The position numbers and the translations under genes are program-made. From Betaproteobacteria bacterium UBA2293 (GTDB lineage: Bacteria > Pseudomonadota > Gammaproteobacteria > Burkholderiales > Rhodocyclaceae), in NCBI GenBank assembly GCA_002345845.1, contig DDWF01000113.1, positions 1 to 15,155 on the forward strand: 15,155 nucleotides of DNA, in the 5' to 3' direction. The stretch's first letter is position 1. The number at the start of each line of letters is the position of its first letter. Below, one piece after another: positions 1 through 7,951 of the stretch. Under the pieces are notes generated by a model. It was not told the origin of the DNA, ran no database searches, and saw only the letters and a list, made by a program, of their open reading frames with translations.

Positions 1-254
1 TCTACGCCCCGGGCAAGGCGAGCAATGCCGGCGGCGTCGCCACCTCCGGCCTGGAGATGAGCCAGAACGCCATGCGCCTCTCCTGGCAACGCGAGGAAGT
101 CGATACCCGCCTGCACGAGATCATGTGCAACATCCACGAGGCCTGCCTGCGCTACGGCCGCGGTGCCGACGGCAAGGTCAGCTATGTCAATGGCGCCAAC
201 ATCGCCGGTTTCGTCAAGGTCGCCGAGGCGATGCAGGCCCAGGGCGTCATCTGA
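1..254 (+). CDS. gdhA: NADP-type glutamate dehydrogenase, C-terminal part (5' truncated by window)
   Basis: This is the last 83 residues of a glutamate dehydrogenase, read from base 3; the gene begins outside the window. The enzyme reductively aminates 2-oxoglutarate with ammonium and NADPH in the cytoplasm. The segment opens with YAPGKASNAGGVATSGLEMSQ, which is the conserved end of the cofactor-domain region in hexameric bacterial GdhA. It continues with the C-terminal helices (RLSWQREEVDTRLHEIM) and the near-terminal YVNGANIAGFVKVAEAM, where GdhA proteins normally carry the last substrate-side helix. It ends in TGA, with no sign of a frameshift. A small YdcH-family gene follows after 10 bases, so the two are probably cotranscribed. 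The family is confident. NADP specificity is inferred from overall similarity, because the nucleotide-binding fold is outside the window. Confidence 0.93.
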   Translation, partial: YAPGKASNAGGVATSGLEMSQNAMRLSWQREEVDTRLHEIMCNIHEACLRYGRGADGKVSYVNGANIAGFVKVAEAMQAQGVI

Positions 255-264
255 GGAGAAGAAG

Positions 265-495
265 ATGTTTCCCGAATTCCGCGAACTGATCAGCGAACTG
301 AAGAGCGAAAACCGCTACTTCCTCAAACTCTTCGACCAGCACAACGCGCTCGATCAGCGTATCAAGCTGATCGAAGCCCGCCTCGAACCGGGCTCGCACG
401 ACGAGATCGAAATCATGAAGAAGCAGAAGCTGGCGATCAAGGACGAACTTTACCAACTGCTCAAGCGGGTCAGTTTGGAGCGCCAGGCCACCTGA
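265..495 (+). CDS. YdcH family (DUF465) small coiled-coil protein
   Basis: A 76-residue, highly charged and mostly helical protein. The N-terminus MFPEFRELISELK and the central heptad-like stretch HNALDQRIKLIEARL are typical of the YdcH/DUF465 family, as is the lysine- and glutamate-rich second helix (MKKQKLAIKDELYQLL). These are short cytosolic alpha-hairpin proteins with no agreed biochemical role. The ATG at 265 is chosen because a strong Shine-Dalgarno sequence (GAGGAGAAG) sits just upstream, overlapping the end of gdhA's stop region, and because the protein then starts exactly as family members do. A longer in-frame reading from 163 would overlap gdhA and is not credible. It is 10 bases after gdhA and 29 bases before a strong terminator, so it is the last gene of that transcript. 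Confidence 0.85.
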   Translation: MFPEFRELISELKSENRYFLKLFDQHNALDQRIKLIEARLEPGSHDEIEIMKKQKLAIKDELYQLLKRVSLERQAT

Positions 496-524
496 AGGAG
501 CGAATTCGTTCGCCACTGAAAGAA

Positions 525-560
525 AACAGGTGCTCCAAGGCGGAGCACCTGTTCATTTTT
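525..560. terminator. Bidirectional intrinsic terminator between gdhA-ydcH and the cytochrome b561 operon
   Basis: A perfect 12-bp inverted repeat: the left arm AACAGGTGCTCC (525-536) pairs with GGAGCACCTGTT (542-553) around a 5-base loop. On the plus strand it is followed by CATTTTT. On the minus strand it is followed by TTTTCTTT. It can therefore end the gdhA-ydcH transcript and the convergent operon alike. The minus-strand stop codon of the cytochrome b561 gene (553-555) touches the stem. Confidence 0.93.
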
Positions 561-1086
561 GTAGCAGACGGCCGGGCAACATCCGGCTCAACATGCCGTC
601 GCGCAGCAGTGCATGCTTCAGGGCGCCGGCCACATGCAGGGCGATCAATGCCGCCCCGCCCCACACCGCCAGCCAGTGGATCTGCTTGAACAGACCGTTC
701 AGCGCCTCGTCCGGCCAACCGGCCTTGGGCAGTTCGATACCGAAAAACTTCAGGGCGAAGGGCGTGAACGACGAGGCCAGGTAGCCGGCGAGCGGCGCCA
801 CCAGCAGGAACAGATAGAGCCCGACGTGCGTCGCTTTGGCCAGCGCCGCTTCCCAGCCAATGGCCGGCGACGGCGGCGCCGGGTGACGCTGCCGCCAGGC
901 CAGGCGGATCAGCACCAGCAACAGCGCCAGCAGGCCGAGCGACTTGTGCAGGCCGTAGGCGGCACTGCGTTCGGCGCCCTTGGGCAGGTCGGTCATCGTC
1001 CAGCCCAGCCACAATAGCCAGATGATCAGGATGGCCTGCGCCCAGTGCAGGGCGATGGCCGGCAAGGTGTAGCGCGGCGCGTTCAT
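553..1086 (-). CDS. Cytochrome b561 family membrane cytochrome
   Basis: A 177-residue protein with about four hydrophobic helices, the form of the prokaryotic cytochrome b561/CybB family (diheme b-type quinone-linked membrane cytochromes). Histidines lie where the family carries heme ligands: H14 (IALHW) at the start of helix 1, H47 (GLHKSLG) at the start of helix 2, and H137 (QIHW) and H151 (ALHVAG) near helix 4. Assigning them as ligands is inference by family pattern. The ATG at 1086 is used because it overlaps the upstream propeller gene's stop (ATGA), implying translational coupling; a start six codons earlier is less likely. As the last gene of a PedF-type operon it may pass electrons between periplasmic cytochrome c and the quinone pool, but its partner cannot be read from sequence. 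Its 3' end runs into the bidirectional terminator. Confidence 0.88.
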   Translation of the reverse strand: MNAPRYTLPAIALHWAQAILIIWLLWLGWTMTDLPKGAERSAAYGLHKSLGLLALLLVLIRLAWRQRHPAPPSPAIGWEAALAKATHVGLYLFLLVAPLAGYLASSFTPFALKFFGIELPKAGWPDEALNGLFKQIHWLAVWGGAALIALHVAGALKHALLRDGMLSRMLPGRLLQK

Positions 1087-2012
1087 CGGATGCTGACGCC
1101 CCATGGCAGTTCGCCGACGGCGATGTCATGCAGCTTTTCGAAGCGCCCGGTATCGATCACCGAAACGCTGCCGGAGCGACCGTTGGCGACGTAAAGCTTG
1201 CCACCGTCCGGCGTCAGCGCCATGTTCCACGGCCGCTTGCCGACCGCCACCGTGCCCGTCACCGTGTTGCTGCCGACGTCGATGGCCATCACCGAGGCAT
1301 CGCGGCCGTTGGAGACGAACACGCGCTTGCCGTCCGGATGCACGGCGATCCCGTTCGGATACTGGCCGGCGGGAATCTCGGCGATCGCCTGCTGGCGGGC
1401 GACATCGATCGCATAGACCTTGCCGGCCAGCTCGCAGGCGACATAGGCAAGACTGCCGTCAGGCAGGAAGCCAATGCCGCGCGGCCGCTTGCCGACAGCG
1501 ATGCTGGCCACCTGGCGCTGTGCCGCCACGTCGATCACATCGACCTGCTCGGCCTCCTCGGCGCTGACGTAGAGCCAGCGGCCGTCCGGGCTGAACACCG
1601 CATGTTCCGGGTTCTTGCCCCGCACCTTGATGCGCGCCAGCTCGCGACCCTCCGGCGCACTCAGCAGGACGACGCTATTGTCGTCCTCGATGGCCACTGC
1701 CAGCAGCTTGCCGTCGGCTGACAGGCTGACCCCTTCCGGCGAATCGCCGACCGGCACGCTGCGTTCGAGCTTGCCGGCGGCGCTGTCGACGATCAGCAGG
1801 CTACCGGTCTTGCCGTCAGTCAGATAGAGCCGCCCGGCACCGCCGGCGATGCCGCGCGGCCGCTGGCCGATGGCAAATTCGCCGCGTTTCTCGTCGGTCG
1901 CAGTGTCGATGATGCTGATGCTGGCCGTCTTCTCGTTCGGCACGTAGGCCAGCGGTTCGGCGGCGGCGGTACCGGCGAGCAGCGCCGCCAGCAGGGGGAG
2001 CAATGGGCGCAT
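1083..2012 (-). CDS. Periplasmic YVTN-type seven-bladed beta-propeller, PQQ-catabolism associated
   Basis: A 309-residue protein with a clear Sec signal peptide (MRPLLPLLAALLAGTAAA), so it is exported to the periplasm. The mature part is a chain of about 42-residue YVTN beta-propeller repeats. Each blade ends in a related turn: GQRPRGI, GDSPEGV, GKNPEHA, GKRPRGI, GQYPNGI, GKRPWNM and GELPWGV. That makes seven, consistent with one complete propeller. Strands such as KLYVANGRSGSVSVID show the family signature. Proteins of this type accompany PQQ-dependent alcohol dehydrogenase gene sets; their molecular function is not established, and no PQQ or metal site is evident. It starts 7 bases after the solute-binding gene's stop, with a GAGG Shine-Dalgarno that overlaps that stop, and it shares ATGA with cytochrome b561 downstream. 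Confidence 0.9.
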   Translation of the reverse strand: MRPLLPLLAALLAGTAAAEPLAYVPNEKTASISIIDTATDEKRGEFAIGQRPRGIAGGAGRLYLTDGKTGSLLIVDSAAGKLERSVPVGDSPEGVSLSADGKLLAVAIEDDNSVVLLSAPEGRELARIKVRGKNPEHAVFSPDGRWLYVSAEEAEQVDVIDVAAQRQVASIAVGKRPRGIGFLPDGSLAYVACELAGKVYAIDVARQQAIAEIPAGQYPNGIAVHPDGKRVFVSNGRDASVMAIDVGSNTVTGTVAVGKRPWNMALTPDGGKLYVANGRSGSVSVIDTGRFEKLHDIAVGELPWGVSIR

Positions 2013-2019
2013 GGCAACC

Positions 2020-2865
2020 TCAGGCGGCGTGATGGGTGATGCCGTGCTGGCGGAAGATGGTGGCGATGCTGCCGTCGCGCTTGAGTTCGGCGAGGGCGGC
2101 GGCCAGCGCCTCGGCCAGCGGCTGCTCCTCGGCCTTGACGGCCATGCCGAGCGGCCAGCTGTCGACCTTCAGTTCGGCGAATTTGGCACTGTCGAGGACC
2201 ACCCGCTCCTGCCCCTTGATCGCCGCCTCCAGTTCGGCCCGCGGCGCCAGCACGGCGGAGATGCTGCCGGCCGCCAGCGCCTGGCCGGCCTCGGCAACGG
2301 TGGTGAAATGGACGACGTTCTCGCGCAGCCGGCCGTTCAGTGCGCTGAGCAGGAAGGAGTCGGCCAGCGAGGCGGTTTCGACGCCGATCTTTTCGCGGGT
2401 GAACACTTCCAGGGCCATCGCTGCCGAGCCGGACAGCGCCGGCACGCGCTGCGGATTGCGCGCCACGGCCAGGGTTTCGCGATGGTAGGCGCCGAAGATG
2501 CGGACCTTGTCGTTGGCTCGCGCCAGGACTTCGTCCACCGGCACGTGCAGCATCACGTCGGCCGGCTGGGTGCCGAGGTAGTGGCCTTTCCAGACCATGT
2601 TGCGCAGGTCGTCGTTCATGTCCTCGTCGGCATTGAAACCGACGATTTCGGCGGCAAGGCCCATGCGGGCAGCGATGGCGCGGCCGATGTCGGCATCGAT
2701 GCCCTTGCCGCCACGCAGCGAATACGGCGGGAAATCGTTATACACGGCGATGCGCAGGCTGCCGCGCTGGCGCACGGTTTCCAGCGCATCGGCAGCGGCC
2801 GGCAGGGCCAGGCACAGGGGCAGCGCGGCGAGCGCCTTCAGGCAGCGGCGGCGATCATTCTTCAT
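2020..2865 (-). CDS. Quinoprotein-dehydrogenase-associated periplasmic solute-binding protein
   Basis: A 281-residue protein of the family-3 extracellular solute-binding fold. After an N-terminal export signal (DRRRCLKALAALPLCLALPAAADA) it reads ETVRQRGSLRIAVYNDFPPYS, the usual first strand and ligand loop, then GKGIDADIGRAIAARMGL and VMLHVPVDEVLARAN. It ends with EALAAALAELKRDGSIATIFRQHGI, the standard C-terminal helix of this fold. The signal region has RR-x-C-L-K, so Tat export is possible, though Sec is the safer guess. Homologues sit beside PQQ alcohol dehydrogenases and are named as putative ABC binding proteins, but no permease or ATPase gene is near, so a transport role is doubtful. 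The ATG at 2865 overlaps the end of the cytochrome gene by 11 bases and has GGAG upstream. A longer in-frame reading lies inside that gene and is rejected. Confidence 0.88.
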   Translation of the reverse strand: MKNDRRRCLKALAALPLCLALPAAADALETVRQRGSLRIAVYNDFPPYSLRGGKGIDADIGRAIAARMGLAAEIVGFNADEDMNDDLRNMVWKGHYLGTQPADVMLHVPVDEVLARANDKVRIFGAYHRETLAVARNPQRVPALSGSAAMALEVFTREKIGVETASLADSFLLSALNGRLRENVVHFTTVAEAGQALAAGSISAVLAPRAELEAAIKGQERVVLDSAKFAELKVDSWPLGMAVKAEEQPLAEALAAALAELKRDGSIATIFRQHGITHHAA

Positions 2866-3283
2866 GGACGGTCTCCAGCCAGGTGCGGATCGCCCACATG
2901 GCTTCCTGGGACAGGATGCCCTCGAACGGCGGCATGTAGACGCGGCCGTCGCGCACGGCGCCCTTGCGGATGCGCTGCATGAACACTTCGTCGCCCTCGT
3001 CGCCCTTGGGCAGGTAGCGCAGATCCGGGGCGATGCCGCCGGAGATGGCGCTGAGGCCGTGGCAGCGGGCGCAGTTCTGATTGTAGGCGGAATCGCCGAT
3101 ACGAATCGCCGTCTTGTCCTCGCGGTAGGGATTGGCCGCCTGCCAGTCGGCACCGAGGTTCTTCAGGCCGGTGGTGTCGACTGCCTGCGGCACCACGTCG
3201 CCATGGGCAAGGGCCGCCGGCACTTGCGCGGCGAGAAACAGGGCGGCGAGCAGCGCGCCTAGGGTTTGGGTTGAGTGCTTCAC
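2855..3283 (-). CDS. pedF: Cytochrome c-550, PedF type
   Basis: A 142-residue periplasmic monoheme cytochrome c. A signal peptide (about residues 1-26, ending VPAALA) precedes HGDVVPQAVDTTGLKNLG. The heme-binding CARCH is at residues 71-75 and the likely axial methionine is M117 in YMPPFEG. The order and the LRYLPKGDEGDEVFMQRIRKG segment match the PedF family, which accepts electrons from PQQ-dependent ethanol dehydrogenases in pseudomonads and relatives (known for the family, inferred here). The start is GTG at 3283, with AAGGAG five to six bases upstream; this choice places the signal peptide at the N-terminus, while the longer reading from 3430 would run through the promoter. It is the first gene of the operon and lies 38 bases downstream of the predicted sigma-54 start point. 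Confidence 0.9.
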   Translation of the reverse strand: MKHSTQTLGALLAALFLAAQVPAALAHGDVVPQAVDTTGLKNLGADWQAANPYREDKTAIRIGDSAYNQNCARCHGLSAISGGIAPDLRYLPKGDEGDEVFMQRIRKGAVRDGRVYMPPFEGILSQEAMWAIRTWLETVHEE

Positions 3284-3332
3284 GGGGTCTCCTTTGGTGA
3301 ATGCGAACGGACAGCTTGTGGGAGACCTGTCT

Positions 3333-3347
3333 GCAAAGCCTGTGCCA
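3333..3347 (-). promoter_or_regulatory. Sigma-54 (-24/-12) promoter for the pedF operon
   Basis: Reading the minus strand, TGGCAC (3347-3342), five bases, then TTGC (3336-3333). The -24 GG and -12 GC are exactly ten bases apart, and this matches the RpoN consensus. Transcription would start near 3321, leaving about 38 untranslated bases before the GTG of pedF. The adjacent gene encodes a sigma-54 activator, which supports the call. Confidence 0.82.
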
Positions 3348-3348
3348 G

Positions 3349-3363
3349 TTGCTCGGCGAGCAA
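3349..3363. promoter_or_regulatory. Palindrome in the pedF/activator intergenic region (possible operator)
   Basis: TTGCTC-GGC-GAGCAA is a perfect 6+6 inverted repeat. A wider GTTGC...GCAAC pairing (3348-3352 with 3365-3369) overlaps it. It lies just upstream of the minus-strand -24 element and about 60 bases upstream of the plus-strand one. It could be a binding site for the divergent activator or another regulator; the protein is not identifiable from sequence. Confidence 0.4.
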
Positions 3364-3419
3364 GGCAACAAACATGGCTTGAACGATGGCAGCGACGGCG
3401 CAGTCCAAGCAATACGGCT

Positions 3420-3434
3420 TGGCACGCCATTTGC
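3420..3434 (+). promoter_or_regulatory. Sigma-54 (-24/-12) promoter for the activator gene
   Basis: TGGCACG (3420-3426), four bases, then TTGC (3431-3434). GG and GC are again ten bases apart, a consensus RpoN site. The predicted start is near 3446, about 95 bases before the ATG at 3541. This would make the activator gene itself sigma-54 dependent and perhaps self-regulated. A weak sigma-70-like pair is also possible further downstream (TTGCTT at 3463, TACGTT at 3486). Confidence 0.72.
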
Positions 3435-3451
3435 GAGAGAAGCTACGGAGT

Positions 3452-3462
3452 TGTGCAGCACA
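3452..3462. promoter_or_regulatory. Palindrome TGTGC-A-GCACA (possible activator site)
   Basis: A perfect 11-base palindrome. Relative to the predicted pedF start near 3321 it sits about 131-141 bases upstream, the usual distance for a sigma-54 activator's upstream site. It is short, so chance cannot be excluded, and it also lies just downstream of the plus-strand promoter's predicted start. Confidence 0.35.
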
Positions 3463-3540
3463 TTGCTTATTAAATGGGCAGGTGCTACGTTATGAAGCAG
3501 TAAAAATAACAAAAATGCAAGTTGGGTAGCCGGAGGAGAG

Positions 3541-5514
<1,974 letters not shown>

Positions 5515-5520
<6 letters not shown>

Positions 5521-5892
5521 CAGGAAGGGATTTCGGGTCAGCGCAACGCCGACGATATAGGCGTAGGCGAGTAGCGCCAGCGCAAAGAAGCGCAGGCGGG
5601 CGGAACGTGTTTTTGCCCGCTTCAGCGCCATGGCACCAAGCAGGATATAGGCGAGCAGGCCGAGCACCTTGGCCGTCAGCCAGCCCTGCACGAAGGGATA
5701 CTGGCCACTCATCCAGGCCATGACCAGGGCACTGCCGAGCAGCGTGCTGTCGATCACATGCGGCAGCACCCGCGTCAGCCGTGCCTGCAGTCGCGGCGAC
5801 GCTGTCGCCATCCACCAACCACGCAGGCAGAAACCGAGGCCGCTGAGCACGACGCAAGTAACGTGCAGGTGCTTCAGGGCGAGATAGCTCAA
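5515..5892 (-). CDS. SirB-family integral membrane protein
   Basis: A 125-residue hydrophobic protein with about four membrane helices. Its beginning, SYLALKHLHVTCVVLSGLGFCLRGWWM, and the later RVLPHVIDSTLLGSALVMAW and LTAKVLGLLAYILLGAMALKR, match the SirB2 family. The conserved histidines in KHLHV and LPHVID are typical; the biochemical function of the family is not established. No ATG fits. I use TTG at 5892, which overlaps the stop of the upstream membrane protein (TTGA) and has GAGG five bases before it. It is therefore the translationally coupled last gene of the hemerythrin operon. Its TAA overlaps the 3' end of the convergent activator gene by six bases, and no terminator hairpin is visible there. 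Confidence 0.85.
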
Positions 5893-7187
5893 GCTGCCTC
5901 CTGCCGGGCAACGATGGCGGCGGCCTGCTGGCGGTAACGCAGCGCTGCCTGCAGCAGGTTCCAGAACAACCAGCCGCCGGCCACGGCCAAGGCACCACCG
6001 GCCGGCCGGGCCAGCCAGTCGGGCAGGAAGGCTGCAGCGACCAGCAGCGCCAGCGCCAGTTGATGGGCGCGCATCTGCCGCTGCATGGCCGGATCGGCCA
6101 GCAGGCGGTTCATGTTCGGTGCCGGCATGCCGACCTGGATGCCATGCTGCAGGTGCAGCCAGGCGAGAAAGGGCACGATCTTGTAGAGCATGCCGGCGAT
6201 GAAGGAAACGAAAGCGCCGGCAATCAACAGGATGGCAAACAACGGCGTCCACGCCGGCAACTCGGTGAGCGGCGGCCACAGGGTGGCGGCAGCGAGCATC
6301 AGCAGGGCCGCTATGGCGGCGAGCAAGCCGCTCTGCCAGTAGCGGCTGGTGGCATCGGCACGGGCCCGCCGGCGTTGCAACTGCAGACGCAGGGTCAGTC
6401 CGGCAAAGGTGCTGCCGACAGCGGCCAGCCCGAGCTGGCAGGCCGCCACCAGCCAGTGCCAGCCGCCGGCAGCAGCCACCGTCCACAGCAGCAGCAAGGC
6501 GACGATCAGCGGCGGAAACCACCAGCTGGGCCGCGCCGGGTAGCCGGGTGTCAGCTGGAACATCGGCACGACGACGTAGGCCATGGCAGCGAGCAGCACG
6601 CCGCCCCAGGCGCCCAGACCCCAGCCGGCATGCAGGTCAGTCAGATCGGTGTAGGGCAGACTCCAGCCGTGGGCCAGGCCGAGGGCCAGGGTGACGCCGA
6701 GAGCGACGGTGACGGCCAGGCTGAGCAAGGACAGTTTGAGACCGCGGATCGTCGGACTGGTCGACGGCTGCGCGGCCAGTCCGCGCCCGGCGGCAATCAA
6801 GAAAACGGCGAGGCTGGCCGCCAGCAGCACAGCGGCCAAACGAAAGAACCAGGGCGAAGCGCTGAGGAAACCGGCGGCCAGCAGCAGGGTACCCAGTGTC
6901 AGCGGCGGATGGACGAGACGGGCGACGAGCAGCGGCTTGCCAATATCGGCGCCGGCGAGTACCGGCAGGACCTGAAGCAAGGCGCCGATCATCACCTGCA
7001 GCATGAAGCCGATGGTGATCAGATGCACCATGGCCAGCGTCGCCGGCAGCCAGCGCGAAGCGAAGATATCCGGCCCGGCATAAACCAGCAGCAGGCCGGC
7101 GAGAACGAGGAACAGCGGCGCCGTCAGGAAAAAGCGCAGGGGCGCTGCCAGCGGCGGCGCATTGTCGAAGGAAAGCCCCCCCTGCAT
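5889..7187 (-). CDS. NnrS-like / heme-copper oxidase subunit I-like polytopic membrane protein
   Basis: A 432-residue protein with about twelve hydrophobic helices and little soluble domain. Segments such as AMVHLITIGFMLQVMIGALLQVLPV, DLHAGWGLGAWGGVLLAAMAYVVVPM and SFIAGMLYKIVPFLAWLHLQHG resemble the NnrS group and related oxidase-subunit-I-like proteins. Candidate heme ligands include H55, H93, H173 and H186, but I cannot assign them. NnrS proteins are heme- and copper-containing membrane proteins that relieve nitric oxide stress. Its placement after hemerythrin and DUF2249 genes and behind an FNR/Dnr-type box supports a similar role here, as inference. It begins nine bases after the DUF2249 stop, with only a weak Shine-Dalgarno, and overlaps the SirB-like gene by four bases. 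An alternative label would be an uncharacterised oxidase-like protein of the same clan. Confidence 0.72.
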   Translation of the reverse strand: MQGGLSFDNAPPLAAPLRFFLTAPLFLVLAGLLLVYAGPDIFASRWLPATLAMVHLITIGFMLQVMIGALLQVLPVLAGADIGKPLLVARLVHPPLTLGTLLLAAGFLSASPWFFRLAAVLLAASLAVFLIAAGRGLAAQPSTSPTIRGLKLSLLSLAVTVALGVTLALGLAHGWSLPYTDLTDLHAGWGLGAWGGVLLAAMAYVVVPMFQLTPGYPARPSWWFPPLIVALLLLWTVAAAGGWHWLVAACQLGLAAVGSTFAGLTLRLQLQRRRARADATSRYWQSGLLAAIAALLMLAAATLWPPLTELPAWTPLFAILLIAGAFVSFIAGMLYKIVPFLAWLHLQHGIQVGMPAPNMNRLLADPAMQRQMRAHQLALALLVAAAFLPDWLARPAGGALAVAGGWLFWNLLQAALRYRQQAAAIVARQEAA

Positions 7188-7196
7188 CGCCGGTGC

Positions 7197-7424
7197 TCAG
7201 CGCGAGATCAGTATTTCGAAAGTGCCGTCGGGCAGCAGCTCGCTCTCGTAGGCATGGCCGTTCTGGCGCAATACCTTGTACAGGGGATGCGGCTCGCGGA
7301 ACAGCAGGAGCAGCATCTTCTCGCCGGGCTGCAGCCGGTCGAGCATTTCCATGGTCTGGACGAAGGGCTCCGGCGGCTCCATGTAGCGAGCATCGACGAC
7401 ATGCGGGGTTTTCGGATGGCTCAT
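7197..7424 (-). CDS. DUF2249 domain protein
   Basis: A 75-residue cytosolic protein. The segment VVDARYMEPPEPFVQTMEMLDRLQPGEKMLLLL followed by HPLYKVLRQNGHAYESELLPDGTFEILISR matches the DUF2249 family, a small TusA-like alpha/beta fold. No cysteine is present, so a TusA-type sulfur-carrier reaction is not supported. Such genes often sit with hemerythrins and denitrification or nitric oxide genes; their function is not known. ATG at 7424 is used because it overlaps the hemerythrin stop (ATGA). The longer in-frame reading upstream lies inside the hemerythrin gene and is a shadow. Confidence 0.83.
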   Translation of the reverse strand: MSHPKTPHVVDARYMEPPEPFVQTMEMLDRLQPGEKMLLLLFREPHPLYKVLRQNGHAYESELLPDGTFEILISR

Positions 7425-7867
7425 GCCTCGGCCAGCTCCGCTTCGAGATGTTGCAGCAGTTCGCCACATTCGGCGGCGAGATGCTCGTCGCACATCGGGT
7501 AGAGCATGTTTTCCTCCTTCAGGTTGTGCTGCTGCATCATGATCAGCAGGGTTTCGGCGCAGCCGATGTAATCGTCGCCGTCGCCAGCCGCCAGGGCGGC
7601 CTGGGTGTCGGCGAGCAGACTGCGCATCTGTTCGTGCTCCATGCGCATGACCCGGGTCGGCCCCATGGTCATGCCAGTCTTTACCTCGAAGGACGGAAAC
7701 AGCGTCTTTTCCTCGGCCGCGAAATGCGCCAGCAGGGCCGTGGCGAAATGCCCGAAGGCCGCCTTGCCGGCCTCGAGATTGCCTTTGGCCATGGCCTGTT
7801 CAGCTTCGGCCAGCAGATCGTCGCAATGGCGATGATCGTCGGTCATGAAAGTGCGGATTGTGGTCAT
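7421..7867 (-). CDS. Hemerythrin HHE domain protein
   Basis: A 148-residue single-domain four-helix hemerythrin. The diiron ligands can be read: H12 (DDHRH), H48 and E52 (HFAAE), H78 (MEHEQM), H114 and E118 (HNLKE). This pattern binds two irons that reversibly hold O2 or react with nitric oxide. There is no signal peptide, so it is cytosolic. It resembles the DnrN/YtfE-like and stand-alone HHE proteins that protect or sense under oxygen or nitric oxide stress, but it lacks the N-terminal ScdA-like domain, so iron-sulfur repair is not indicated. The ATG at 7867 has a modest AAGAG upstream. It is the first gene of a coupled four-gene operon, 61 bases from an FNR/Dnr-type site. Confidence 0.93.
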   Translation of the reverse strand: MTTIRTFMTDDHRHCDDLLAEAEQAMAKGNLEAGKAAFGHFATALLAHFAAEEKTLFPSFEVKTGMTMGPTRVMRMEHEQMRSLLADTQAALAAGDGDDYIGCAETLLIMMQQHNLKEENMLYPMCDEHLAAECGELLQHLEAELAEA

Positions 7868-7899
7868 TAATGCTGCTCTTGGCGTATTGGGGTTCGACC

Positions 7900-7905
7900 A
7901 TTCTG
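7900..7905 (-). promoter_or_regulatory. Candidate -10 element of the hemerythrin operon
   Basis: CAGAAT on the minus strand, positioned exactly where the -10 should lie if the adjacent palindrome is a class II FNR-family site. On its own the match is weak; the spacing is what supports it. Confidence 0.5.
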
Positions 7906-7927
7906 GAGTCAGCGCCAGGCTAGCTCC

Positions 7928-7941
7928 TTGACCGGAGTCAA
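7928..7941 (-). promoter_or_regulatory. FNR/Dnr-type operator TTGAC-N4-GTCAA upstream of the hemerythrin operon
   Basis: A perfect palindrome in the 84-base gap between the ODP-like gene and the hemerythrin gene. It differs from the FNR consensus TTGAT-N4-ATCAA only at the inner base of each arm, as in some Dnr/NnrR sites. With the box centre at -41.5 the start would be at 7893. The -10 hexamer then falls at 7905-7900 and reads CAGAAT (four of six matches). That is class II spacing, giving a 25-base leader. Confidence 0.7.
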
Positions 7942-7951
7942 AACCCGGCGT

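Noticed and set aside
2011..2982. 323-codon plus-strand open frame opposite the solute-binding protein gene
   Set aside because: Low-complexity translation with no recognisable domain, fully antisense to a convincing gene.
3284..3430. Upstream extension of the pedF reading frame
   Set aside because: It would run through the sigma-54 promoter and bury the signal peptide. GTG at 3283 with AAGGAG is much better.
3463..3491. Sigma-70-like pair TTGCTT-N17-TACGTT upstream of the activator gene
   Set aside because: Only three of six matches in each hexamer. Kept as an alternative in the text but not as a feature, given the consensus sigma-54 site nearby.
6060..7502. 480-codon plus-strand open frame opposite the NnrS-like and DUF2249 genes
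   Set aside because: Composition is a glutamine/glycine/arginine-rich antisense of a GC-rich membrane gene, with no domain. The minus-strand genes explain the region fully.
7905..7940. Direct repeat GGAGTCA (7905-7911 and 7934-7940)
   Set aside because: Seven bases only. The second copy is part of the FNR-type palindrome and the first overlaps the -10 candidate; no independent support.
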